From: Aquabacterium sp. CECT 9606 | GTDB taxonomy: Bacteria > Pseudomonadota > Gammaproteobacteria > Burkholderiales > Burkholderiaceae_C | Direction of reading: 5' to 3' | Assembly (NCBI RefSeq): GCF_918741295.1 | Contig: NZ_CAKKNB010000003.1 | Coordinates: forward strand, 588,668 to 652,667 | Length of the DNA stretch: 64,000 nt | In this document: piece by piece, positions 12,401 through 17,885 of the stretch | Layout of the letters: every line of letters starts with the position of its first letter | Numbering within the stretch: the first letter of the stretch is position 1 | Program-made: the position numbers and the translations under genes | The notes under the pieces: generated by a model | The model's input: the letters and a program-made list of their open reading frames with translations, nothing else | What the model was told of the DNA's origin: nothing | Database searches by the model: none

Positions 12401-12418
12401 AACAGTGTCCTCTTGCAT
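3446..12418 (-). CDS. Fused TcB-TcC toxin component (SpvB / VCBS beta-propeller / RHS cocoon with C-terminal toxin)
   Basis: About 2990 residues from ATG 12418; the frame stays open up to an ATG at 12706. The N-terminal SpvB-like region has the typical LPKGGGAMRGIGEKF and GTGSMSVPVTLSPGRGGFGPQ. Several FG-GAP/VCBS repeats follow (DLSGNGQIDLVEF, DLTGDGHADALI, DMCGDGLTDLVRI, DIDGSGPIDIIYL), then many RHS/YD repeats. The RHS core ends with YRYTGMGRDEESGLSYHTAR and WLGRWVSFDPDIG...DKYG, the self-cleavage region. In TcB-TcC pairs the two proteins form a hollow shell that encloses and cleaves off the toxin; here they are one polypeptide. The last 329 residues (roughly 3446-4435) are an unrecognised toxin domain with an AT repeat linker and two hydrophobic stretches, in clearly AT-richer DNA. 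ATG 12418 is preferred because AGGGA precedes it and TcB homologues start shortly before LPKGGG; the 12706 start lies in a tandem repeat without a ribosome binding site. Confidence 0.9.
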   Translation of the reverse strand: MQEDTVGVPRSEQSRHHGGSAAAFRASPSPRSDAASNFLVSPPAVSLPKGGGAMRGIGEKFSANPITGTGSMSVPVTLSPGRGGFGPQLALSYDSGSGQGTFGLGWSLALPSISRKTEKGLPRYLDADESDVFLLSGAEDLVPLLDDAGNRVVDAAVQLAGQWYRIHRYRPRIEGLFARIERWVVDGESKTSFWRTISRDNITTWYGKDDGSQVVDPADPSRVYQWLICQTHDDKGNVAVYQYILEDARNVDTRTVWETNRQDAARQSNRYLKRILYGNVEPYLPKLDSLAVDALPQTWMFEAVFDYGDHQGRAEDGRFPTPQPDTDWASRDDAFSSHRAGFEVRTYRLCQRVLMFHNFPKAQEVGQGCLVRSTDFEYDKPDALLDALHTGYATLRRVRQRSYKKVVPAAMPKYKWRELPPVQFDYSQPVVSQVVHIIDPVQLENLPVGVQGPGYRWIDLDGEGLSGVLAEQAGGWFYKANLGDGQFGAMRQVARTPAMAVADGSRTQFMDLSGNGQIDLVEFDGATPGFHERDRDDGWKRHVPFANLPNIDWQDPNLRFVDLTGDGHADALITEQEVFTWYPSLDERGFSAAQQTRLAPDENAGASIVFADGTQTIFLADMCGDGLTDLVRIRNGEVCYWPNLGYGRFGRKVTLGNSPRFDHVDLFDPRRIRLTDIDGSGPIDIIYLGREGAKLYFNRSGNSLSNPLTVNLPVATENLGAVQVVDLFGNGTACLVWNSHLPADASHPVCYIDLMGGMLESIERHRQHEKPHLLIKVDNNLGATTDIEYTPSTRFYLQDQQAGQPWITRLPFPVHCVSKVTARDKWRGTAFSSTYSYHHGYFDGTEREFRGFGRVEQLDVEDFGTFAAGNVGSPWITKDQTLYQPPVKTITWYHTGAALERQRILSQFEHEYFPQRFAARLPQGPGAFREKRLPEPELSSDLSADEWREALRACKGMVLRLEAYELDLGDLVAMPSKHTPVRLYSSATHNCHIQRLQARGTNLHSVFLVTESEALTYHYELPLPKDQSALKPDPRVAHTLNLSHDDLGNPQQSIAVGYGRVQPVIYPGLPRAELIAQLQAELHVAYSESHYTQDIVTPARAGDASPIRHHRLRLPFEVLGYELNGIARSDADYFSLADFRKLHLSDVYGPQPSHLPPPIAVAFKQYHEVADGAVPQRRIVEHARSAYFDDASDEKPLDNKKPLPFGKHGPRGLKFEDYKLALTADLLSAVFRQADAAGPLSDKLAWEALPAEGNRPARTALDLLDDITVSGYWPGSEIGMHSSEYWMRSGTAGFASDAHRHFYLPESYTDPFKNETTLQYDPLDLFVAASADALGNTSKVVGFDYRVLAPREVQDVNGNLSEVAFNVLGLPAAAAVKGKGDEGDNLASLDEHLEPSLAERIAFFTQDFSMPVARGLLQDASIRHVHHFGETLAPDGSVRYGQHPPCAATIQREKHVASLERGQKSPLQIAFEYSDGSGNLLLKKVRAEARPTSSTDPQPAEQVIDDFSTGPFASSYLISSSDLPVNASDRAGATSSEVLTGIQMEGVSATTSELVGEPGRIANLLGEVDSDKLLRGGRIDVVQSQAGSMVGGERFLGMSLWGDAGKAASLDIASASNAFAFSSDVGAYHRFDWSYGTTYIRYTPISLDLGNYNALRFRFLSAPRGLNFNVLLYFRGQANNYAQLSLNIGPHADPFDVDFSFDSFRTKIADPTRPADFSLLSGIYIVTQSGGYVGDGGEGFGIGAISAVSLPRWVVNGKTILNNKGKPVKQYEPYFTDSHWFEEPVETGVSPVMYYDAAGRVVRTEFPDGTLSRVEFSPWHAKTWDQNDTVLESAWYKARNQFDPASPLPVPLPGLSPVDHEQRACWLTARHAETPSLTLLDSLGRDVIAVAHNRVEDETGPHKFGGKQWTDDYYLTYTKLDAEGKPLWIRDARDNLVMQYILPNKPTRLADQDNEDIPSRPVGGATVYSAPTYDMAGNLLYQHSMDAGDRWMLMDAAGKPMLAWDFNDRGPDTAIQARLYRTDYDPLHRPTAQWLKIDADAPAMVEAFDYCDAASPRDAAGPISLADAQQRNLIGQSVSHFDPSGLATVERVSLLGQPTHVTRRLILPHSDGDDGLLNWHTAARNELLEQETFRHITEFDALGRMTRLYNWHRDITFAPDGTFQDTPGQTNRVAVYEPNYNERGALQSEWLHVRASKTTRADGAVTFEPDPTRSAQAIEHIEYNAKGQKLSLNLGNGAQTRYSYDERNFRLTHLYTRRSAAKFPDDCISNTASQPRPQRPCGVQNLCYCYDPVGNITHIQDDAQDAVFFKGQFVEPSNDYTYDALYRLTEATGREHDEQEPPPLREGPWRPGNFPSGDQLRNYTQRYLYDPVSNFVEMAHEAGAGSWTRHYRTQADNNRLHQTWLGNNTEDALTLQHDSRGSMLNLNRRDTDAPPPIREDERWGRQIQWDWRDMIRGFDMGGGGLARYHYGIDKQRTRKHITRNPQNGGTLKEDRIYLGGYELYRRRNAQNVVVEEIESLHLFEGEQQVLLVDDVISADNSRPDGLSISAKTLFRYQYSNHLGTVGLELDTEGQIISYEEFHSYGTSAYRLMDRAKEAPPKRYRYTGMGRDEESGLSYHTARYYSPWLGRWVSFDPDIGNLPVSPYTFCASTPICKTDKYGMAPDDPILTRSDLVLTNEHTLPKSKFPNEAVNPFNLTTYTARENSFKGVKSVSPRPPVEPISLKNAKLNGKQAFSKAGQKMLQASHGDTNELKAIWDKASTSKSGGGKVGYDTAATKFNKLHLTDKSPEMSLLKEVYAEANIVIDPKTGERSIDMKPSNRALMWDDALKGKTQPPANLSPRVADAFNRLKAEGVATATATATASAPSPLSRFLTKALGLANSGAKTLITVARTVGVLSALPGAIAAADQYGNATTSRDVFDPDESPGMKKAGVFALTLGAGWLDNSIAVERALITGLADQGGFVIIDQSYSSNGMSPTQHSVKQWALKP

Positions 12419-12680
12419 CGCGGCAGGTCCCTGTAGATTCGTCGCGGATTCGATTCGCCCAGGACCAGACCCCTCCTGCACGGCCCATTCTGGAAGGAGA
12501 CGAAACGCAGCAGACACGAACTGTTTGGCGTTGTCGCTGGCTCCTTTTTTTTGAATGCTAGCTGCTCTTTGATCGGCTGCCAATGCCTTGAGCGGCTTTC
12601 TATGGGGCTTCGTGTTGGCGCCGAGCCAGAAATGAGCCAATGTGCCGACAGGTCTTTGAGCCAGTCCAATATGGGCAAAC

Positions 12681-12727
12681 GCGCATGAACGCTCATGAAC
12701 GCTCATGAACGCTCATGAACGCTCATG
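12681..12727. repeat. 10-bp tandem repeat, about 4.6 copies
   Basis: Unit GCTCATGAAC, present perfectly at 12691-12720 and flanked by partial or one-mismatch copies. Each unit contributes an ATG on both strands. The unit is not a multiple of three, so copy-number change would shift the frame of any ORF starting in it, including the long upstream extension of the TcB-TcC frame. Confidence 0.85.
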
Positions 12728-12760
12728 GTGTCTCGAAATGGTGGCTCACAGCTTCGTCGG

Positions 12761-12858
12761 AACGGCCCCCTGATCTGGCTCACTTTCGCGTCGGCCGCAA
12801 CACTATTCCTATCCGTAAGATAAGCGATAGTCCGTGTCCGGTGAATCAGGGGGCCGTT
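12761..12858. repeat. 98-bp inverted-repeat element, remnant of IS21-type ends
   Basis: Perfect 14-bp inverted repeat AACGGCCCCCTGAT (12761-12774) and ATCAGGGGGCCGTT (12845-12858). The inner right part, with AGTCCGTG and GGTGAATCAGG, closely matches in reverse complement the sequence just upstream of the istA remnant at 33.27-33.34 kb. It is therefore read as both ends of an IS21-family element with the interior lost, or as a MITE derived from it. Confidence 0.6.
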
Positions 12859-12945
12859 TCACTCTTCCGTATCGACGTCGTAAAGCAGGAACTGGTTAAG
12901 CTCGTCGAACTCTTCCTCGGATAGCGGGGCAAATGGATTGGCCAT
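12859..12945 (-). pseudogene. Truncated UPF0149 (YecA/YgfB-like) protein N-terminus
   Basis: ATG at 12945 followed by codons for MANPFAPLSEEEFDELNQFL and a few more, then TGA exactly where the IS21-type inverted repeat begins. UPF0149 proteins start with this acidic, helical motif and are about 180-220 residues long; only 28 codons remain. The sequence shows an interrupted gene whose 3' part was removed with the IS event. Function of the family is poorly defined. Confidence 0.6.
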
Positions 12946-13060
12946 CGATTGAATGCGGGATACGGCAACGACCGTGATTCTCGCTCGCCCATCACGGGTG
13001 CGACGTGCCCATCACGATGGGTATGGGCCGCAAGGGGGGTGGTCTATTGACCGCTTACGT

Positions 13061-14053
13061 TTATTCCGTGAAAGCGAACCTTTGTCCTAGGCCTCGCTCC
13101 TCCGCGGCTTTGACCACCCATGAAGCCACGGCGAGGTCCAGAACCCCTAATCCAAAGGGGCTGAACACCCGCAAGGTCGGTGTCGGAAAGACTGGTTGTT
13201 CGAGCCGGCCCTCGATTAACTCTGCCAGCGTACCGGCAATGAAATGGTGATGGCCAGCTTCAATCGCCGCCTTGTGCAGAGAGGTGCTCTCTCGGCAAAC
13301 ATGGTCCACATCGTCGACCAGGTTCCAACATTTATGAATCGCCTCAGCCGTAAAGTCTCGTAGAGAGACGTGGAGCACCACCGCACCCGGCTTGAAGCTC
13401 GCCGCATCGTCGAGGTAAGGACGCGAGGCGGTCGTTGCAATAGATACCAGGTCGGCGTGTGCAATGGCTTCGGGTAGCCGGGAGGCTATGGTGACTTCGC
13501 ATCGCGGCATGATCTGGCCGACTTCATTCGCTAAGCTATGCGCGGCCAAGCCGTCTGGATCAAAGAGGACTATAGACTCGATACTGGGCATCAGCGCGCC
13601 AACGAACCCGGCTATCTCTTGGTTGATCCGGCCACCGCCTAGAAATGCCATTGTTCTTGGCGGACTGGATTCGCAGAGCCAGCCAGCTGCGAGGACAGCG
13701 CTGGCCGCCGTCCGTTTTGCGCTAATGAGGGCGCCTTCCAGCATGGCTATCGGAACGCCGGTTCGCATGTCGTTCAACACGATGACTGCAGAGGCACGCG
13801 GTAGCCCGTTTCGCACATTGCCGGGAAATGACGAAATCCACTTGACACCTGCGACGTTGAACTCCTCTCCAAGGTAGGCTGGCAAGGCGATAATACGGTT
13901 GACATCACTGTGCGGAAACCGGAGGAAGACGGAATGGGGCAGGCTAGTGTGCTTGCGCGAATGCGCAAGGTAGGCAAACTTGACAACTTCTACCAGTTCA
14001 CGCTCACGGGATGCGAGCAAAGCAGCAATCTCGCGCGAGCTGAGGATGATCAC
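13061..14053 (-). CDS. sbnB: SbnB-like N-(2-amino-2-carboxyethyl)-L-glutamate dehydrogenase (L-Dap biosynthesis)
   Basis: 330 residues, the usual size for the ornithine cyclodeaminase / mu-crystallin superfamily. SbnB oxidatively hydrolyses N-(2-amino-2-carboxyethyl)-glutamate (ACEGA) with NAD to give L-2,3-diaminopropionate, 2-oxoglutarate and ammonia. Family features include GVKWISSFPGN near residue 70, SAKRTAASAVLAA near 110-125, and a Rossmann start FLGGGRINQEIAGF near 135-150. It starts with an ATGA overlap with the upstream sbnA gene, so the two are translationally coupled, which is the pairing seen in siderophore and antibiotic clusters. That pairing is what separates it from plain ornithine cyclodeaminase. 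It is the last gene of the eight-gene operon; no clear terminator follows. Confidence 0.85.
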   Translation of the reverse strand: MIILSSREIAALLASRERELVEVVKFAYLAHSRKHTSLPHSVFLRFPHSDVNRIIALPAYLGEEFNVAGVKWISSFPGNVRNGLPRASAVIVLNDMRTGVPIAMLEGALISAKRTAASAVLAAGWLCESSPPRTMAFLGGGRINQEIAGFVGALMPSIESIVLFDPDGLAAHSLANEVGQIMPRCEVTIASRLPEAIAHADLVSIATTASRPYLDDAASFKPGAVVLHVSLRDFTAEAIHKCWNLVDDVDHVCRESTSLHKAAIEAGHHHFIAGTLAELIEGRLEQPVFPTPTLRVFSPFGLGVLDLAVASWVVKAAEERGLGQRFAFTE

Positions 14054-15060
14054 GGTGTTGCCACGGCACTGCGTTCACCGTCCTCTTGTAGTAGGCCATT
14101 GCGCCGCGCCCACTCATCTGAAAAGATGGTGTCAAGGTAGCGTTCACCACGGTCGGGAAACAACAGTACGCAGGTGAGTCGGCCTGACAGTGATTGGCCG
14201 CGCTCCATGTATGCCGCCGTCACTGCCCCGGATGAACCGCCGACTAGCAGCGCTTCTTTCAAGAGCACTGTCCGACAGCCAGCAACGCACTGTGCATCAC
14301 TGACTCGAACGAGGTCGTAGCGGTTAGGCTCTTTCATCAACGGCGGGATCACGGCTGCACCCATGCCAGGCAGCAGTCGCGTGCCCGATGGTTTGGCGAA
14401 GATAGAACTGGCGACCGAGTCGACAGCGATAATTCGAGTGGGGAGGCCCTGCTCGTCAATATAACGAGCGCAGCCGACCAGCGTGCCACAAGTGCTGACA
14501 GAGCAAATGATCAGGTCGGGAGGGTAAGTAAGCGCCTGCACAATCTCATGCATGGTGATTTCGTGTGCCGCTGGGTTGTCGGCATTGGCGTACTGGTTCG
14601 GCCAGTAGCTGTTGGGGACAATTCGCAGCAATTCCTGGACGCGTCTTAGTCGCTGCTCAAGGAGACTGCGGGCTGAGTTCCCGCCCAACGTCACGACCTC
14701 AACTTCGGCGCCCTGCAGTTGCATCAGCCGTAGATGGGTAGAAGTTGCGCGCTCATCGGTCACACAGATGAAGTGCAGGCCTAATCGGGAACATATTTGG
14801 GCCAAGCCGACACCCATGTTGCCTGAGCTAGATTCGACAACCGTGCCGCCAACTGCTAGTTCACCGCGTTGCATAGCTCCGGCGATCATGGCCATCGCCG
14901 AGCGATCCTTAGAACTGCCACCAGGGTTGAAGCCCTCGACCTTGGCATACAACTCGTGCAGGGGAGTTAGCGCCAACCGATCCAGACGTACTAGAGGCGT
15001 ATTGCCGATTGTGGCCAGAACGCCAGGCAGTGGCGCAGTCACAGGATGACTTGTACCCAT
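14050..15060 (-). CDS. sbnA: SbnA-like PLP-dependent ACEGA synthase (2,3-diaminopropionate biosynthesis)
   Basis: 336 residues, cysteine-synthase fold. SbnA condenses O-phospho-L-serine with L-glutamate to ACEGA, the substrate of SbnB. Visible motifs are TIGNTPLVRLD at the N-terminus, VEGFNPGGSSKDRSAM with the PLP lysine, ESSSGNMGVGLA for phosphate/substrate binding, and LVGGSSGAVTAA near the C-terminus. The start at 15060 is chosen over an upstream in-frame ATG at 15195 because AAGGAAGGGGAG lies just before it, and the 45 extra residues would intrude on the glutamine-synthetase-like gene. It is 20 nt after that gene's stop and overlaps sbnB by ATGA. A cysteine synthase is the alternative, but the adjacent SbnB makes L-Dap synthesis far more likely. 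Confidence 0.87.
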   Translation of the reverse strand: MGTSHPVTAPLPGVLATIGNTPLVRLDRLALTPLHELYAKVEGFNPGGSSKDRSAMAMIAGAMQRGELAVGGTVVESSSGNMGVGLAQICSRLGLHFICVTDERATSTHLRLMQLQGAEVEVVTLGGNSARSLLEQRLRRVQELLRIVPNSYWPNQYANADNPAAHEITMHEIVQALTYPPDLIICSVSTCGTLVGCARYIDEQGLPTRIIAVDSVASSIFAKPSGTRLLPGMGAAVIPPLMKEPNRYDLVRVSDAQCVAGCRTVLLKEALLVGGSSGAVTAAYMERGQSLSGRLTCVLLFPDRGERYLDTIFSDEWARRNGLLQEDGERSAVATP

Positions 15061-15080
15061 ATTTCGCTCCCCTTCCTTGT

Positions 15081-16439
15081 TCAAACGCTTTCGAAATAGC
15101 GCTCCAATTCCCAATCTGTAACAGATGAATTGAACTCCGCAACCTCGAACCTCGCATGCTCCGAGTAGTGATGAACAACTTGCTCGCCGAAACAATTGCG
15201 TGTGAAGTCGCTTTGTTCAAAATGACGGATGGCATGCTCCAACGCGGTCGGCAGGACTTCCTCTTGAGCCTGAGCATAGGCATCACCTTCGCATCGCGGT
15301 CCAGGATCCAGTCGTCGCCGCAGGCCCTCCTCAGTCGCAGCCAGTACGGCAGCCAGTAGTAGATGCGGGTTGGCATCGGCGCCAGGAACACGGAACTCGA
15401 AACGCCGAGCGTCCGTGCCGTCACCGCAGACGCGGCAGGTGGTGGTGCGGTTGTCTATGCCCCAGGTTCTCCCATTGCCCGCGAATTGTTTGCTGGCCGT
15501 GCGGCGATATGAATTGATGGTGGGCGCATACCAAAGCATCAGGTCAGGAAGATGAGTAAGAACACCACCGATGGCGTGGCGCAATAGAGGGTTGGTGTCA
15601 ACCGAGCCTTCGCGCAGCAGGTTGAGTCCGTTTGCATCGTGTAGCGAGCAATGCACGTGGCAGGAAGACCCGACGTCGGCCGCAGAGGGCCGAGCCATGA
15701 AACTTGCGCTAAGGCCAAAGGCATGCGCGATGTCTTTGCAGGCCATCTTCAAAAGGCATTGGCGGTCCGCCATCTCCATCGGATTGTGATGATGGATGTT
15801 GATTTCCCATTGCCCACGGCCCCACTCGGAACGTGAGAAGGCGACTTCAATCCCGCTTTCGATCAGGCTGCTGCGCAATTGCCTGAAAAACGGCTCGAGC
15901 GAATTGGTGGCACGGTTGATCAGGTCTTGGGACCGAACACCGGGCGTTGGCTTCAGTTCACGCCAGGATCGGCTCCGGCTGGACTCATAGTCGCCCTCGA
16001 ACAGGAAGAACTCTAACTCCGTCCCGACCTGGGCAAAGCGGCCGGCACTCGCAAGCGCTGCCTGCTGACGCCTGAGGATGGTCCGCGGCGCGATTGATAT
16101 CTCGTTCTTACCGCCTATCTCAAACAGATCTCCGAATGCAAAGGCCGTACCGTCAAGCCACGCCAGCCGGCGTAGAGTCGCAAGGTCGGGCACGAGCCGA
16201 ATGTCGTGCCAACCGGTGTGATAGCCGGTGAAGGAGACCTGCATGCCGACAGACTGCGAGAAATCCCATCCCAGCGCGCATGAAGACACGTTGGTACCGA
16301 CCTCCAGAACACGAAGGAATTCCTGTGACGACAGCCGCTTGCCGAACGGCCGCCCTTGCAGGTCGATGCTCGCAACAATAACTGTATGGATGTGGCCTGA
16401 GTCGAGCAACTCCCGGGCTTGATTCTCGCCGTTTCCCAT
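15081..16439 (-). CDS. Glutamine-synthetase-like ligase (PuuA/FluG type)
   Basis: 452 residues, close to the family length. GS-fold enzymes use ATP to join ammonia or an amine to a carboxylate, often the gamma-carboxyl of glutamate. The catalytic domain shows GTELEFFLFEG (metal-binding Glu), GSSCHVHCSLHD in place of the usual GSGMHVHQSL, NSYRRTASKQF (NSYKRL motif), and FEFRVPGADANPHLLLAA. The N-terminal beta-grasp part is short and divergent. The C-terminus VTDWELERYFE is typical of gamma-glutamyl-polyamine-synthetase-like members rather than nitrogen-assimilating GlnA. It sits 7 nt after the DUF2000 gene and 20 nt before sbnA, so I infer it ligates L-Dap, or a product carrying it, to another carboxylate. 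The substrate is not deducible from sequence. Confidence 0.85.
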   Translation of the reverse strand: MGNGENQARELLDSGHIHTVIVASIDLQGRPFGKRLSSQEFLRVLEVGTNVSSCALGWDFSQSVGMQVSFTGYHTGWHDIRLVPDLATLRRLAWLDGTAFAFGDLFEIGGKNEISIAPRTILRRQQAALASAGRFAQVGTELEFFLFEGDYESSRSRSWRELKPTPGVRSQDLINRATNSLEPFFRQLRSSLIESGIEVAFSRSEWGRGQWEINIHHHNPMEMADRQCLLKMACKDIAHAFGLSASFMARPSAADVGSSCHVHCSLHDANGLNLLREGSVDTNPLLRHAIGGVLTHLPDLMLWYAPTINSYRRTASKQFAGNGRTWGIDNRTTTCRVCGDGTDARRFEFRVPGADANPHLLLAAVLAATEEGLRRRLDPGPRCEGDAYAQAQEEVLPTALEHAIRHFEQSDFTRNCFGEQVVHHYSEHARFEVAEFNSSVTDWELERYFESV

Positions 16440-16446
16440 GGGCGAG

Positions 16447-16821
16447 TTACCGCCAGAGCGAAAGCTTTGAGGTCATAGGGTTGACTAACACCTTCTCTCC
16501 GAACACGATAACGGCCAGTGGGTCGCCCGCAGAATCCTTATGCACTCTCATGAGAAGACTAGATTCAACGGCACTGTCCTGCAGCCTGTTCAGTTCGCCG
16601 ACCTTGGCTTTCATCACAATCAGCGAAAGCGCGGAGATATTGGCATGGCACCATCCGCTTGCGTCTTCGAATTCGAGCAGGTGCATGTGCACGACATCTT
16701 CGGCTTTCGCGCTCCCGCCTAACGCCAACGCTGCGTTAGCAGCTGCCTCTAAGAGAAGCTGCTCATCTGAATTCTTGCGCAGCGCGAGGGTAAACTTGTG
16801 CGTCGTAGCTTCGCCACTCAT
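16447..16821 (-). CDS. DUF2000 family protein (second of a tandem pair)
   Basis: 124 residues. DUF2000 proteins have a fold related to peptidyl-tRNA hydrolase 2, but no established function. The conserved central segment is present as MHLLEFEDASGWCHANIS, corresponding to the family's D-A-x-G-x-x-H-x-x-I-S pattern. The C-terminus VIVFGEKVLVNPMTSKLSLW also fits the family. It starts with an ATGA overlap with the preceding, related gene, indicating translational coupling and perhaps a hetero-oligomer. It lies 7 nt before the glutamine-synthetase-like ligase. A role in handling an aminoacyl or peptidyl intermediate is a guess based only on fold and position. Confidence 0.7.
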   Translation of the reverse strand: MSGEATTHKFTLALRKNSDEQLLLEAAANAALALGGSAKAEDVVHMHLLEFEDASGWCHANISALSLIVMKAKVGELNRLQDSAVESSLLMRVHKDSAGDPLAVIVFGEKVLVNPMTSKLSLWR

Positions 16822-17180
16822 AACGTTACGCCTTCGGCTGACAAGTTTGACGTGGGAGCCAGCGCCGCCACCTGTTCAGCTTGACCAGCGACCAAAACGG
16901 CGTAGTACTCGAGTTCTTCCGAAGCACTGGCCTTGGTGCGTTGCAGTTGCTCGACATAGGTGTCGCCGGTCATGGTCTGTGTGAAGTCGACAAGCATCAG
17001 CCCCTGTGAACGGGCACTCTCACGCGAGTCGCGCAACTGCTGCTGCGAGCATCTAACGACGCGCAGCGGCGTGTTGCTCTGCTTCAGCTGGGCTCCCATG
17101 CCGACGCAGGCATGTGCCAAACCGTTGACGACTACACCGAATGGCTTGTCGCCATCGACCATTGCAAGTATCGAGTACAT
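16818..17180 (-). CDS. DUF2000 family protein (first of a tandem pair)
   Basis: About 120 residues from ATG 17180; an ATG at 17216 is in frame but would overlap the methyltransferase gene by 23 nt. The N-terminus MYSILAMVDGDKPFGVVVNG with LAHACVGMGA is the typical DUF2000 opening. MLVDFTQTMTGDTYVEQL followed by YYAVLVAGQAEQVAAL matches the family's C-terminal half. It is a diverged paralogue of the next gene, which it overlaps by four bases. Two adjacent, non-identical DUF2000 copies suggest a heteromeric complex. Function unknown; the operon implies a role in the same pathway as the ligase and SbnA/SbnB. Confidence 0.68.
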   Translation of the reverse strand: MYSILAMVDGDKPFGVVVNGLAHACVGMGAQLKQSNTPLRVVRCSQQQLRDSRESARSQGLMLVDFTQTMTGDTYVEQLQRTKASASEELEYYAVLVAGQAEQVAALAPTSNLSAEGVTL

Positions 17181-17193
17181 AGTGCCCCTATCG

Positions 17194-17853
17194 TCAAGCA
17201 ACCTTTTTACACACAAAGAAATACGCCTCGTGTTCGTGCACTGTCGGCCGAAATGGAATATGCGGCGGGTCGGTCCACCGGCGTTTGACGCTGTCGATCA
17301 CGCGCAGTCCTTTCGGCAACAGTCGCTCGACGTCGCCGTGTTCGAAAAAGCGGAACAGCGTATTGTTGAAGAGATACGCATTCTCCCCTACCCTCTCGCC
17401 CTCACCAAAGGCCGCGTCGCCTGGGGTAAAGACATTGAAGCCATAGAGCCCGCCAAGCCGGAGGATGCGCCTCGCTTCAGCCATGCCCTCCGCTGGGTCG
17501 ACGATCTGGGGCAAGGCGTCATAGCACTGCACCACATCGAATTGATCGCTGCTCAGCGGCGTACAGCTCATGTCGCTCTTCAGTAAAGTGGGCAGGGAAA
17601 TGTTCTCATCCTGACAGCGCTTGGCAATGCGCTGCAGTGCCGTGGCGGACATGTCAATGCAAGCAACCGTGCACGGGCGCATGAGCCAAGGCCAGAGGTT
17701 CCGGCCATCGCCGCAACCCATGTCAGCCACATGAGGCGAATTAATTGAACCTACCCTTCGCTGTAGGTCGAGCACCGCCGCATCCGGCTCGTCCTTCCAG
17801 GCTGCAGCACTAGCATTAACGTAATAGGATTCCCAGCCTGAATAGACATCCAT
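17194..17853 (-). CDS. Class I SAM-dependent methyltransferase
   Basis: About 219 residues with a Rossmann methyltransferase fold. Motif I is HVADMGCGDGRNLWPW near residues 45-60, an acidic motif II follows in VACIDMSATALQ, and the post-I region has FDVVQCYDALPQIVDPAEGM and ARRILRLGGLYGFNVF. These belong to the small-molecule Methyltransf_11/25 group. Substrate unknown. ATG 17853 is preferred over 17874 because GGGAGAGG lies a few bases before it. It begins 32 nt after the NACHT gene stop and ends 13 nt before the first DUF2000 gene, so it is within the operon and probably tailors the small molecule made by SbnA/SbnB and the ligase. A protein target is also possible. Confidence 0.82.
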   Translation of the reverse strand: MDVYSGWESYYVNASAAAWKDEPDAAVLDLQRRVGSINSPHVADMGCGDGRNLWPWLMRPCTVACIDMSATALQRIAKRCQDENISLPTLLKSDMSCTPLSSDQFDVVQCYDALPQIVDPAEGMAEARRILRLGGLYGFNVFTPGDAAFGEGERVGENAYLFNNTLFRFFEHGDVERLLPKGLRVIDSVKRRWTDPPHIPFRPTVHEHEAYFFVCKKVA

Positions 17854-17885
17854 TACCGCCTCTCCCGAATTCATTTATGACAGTA

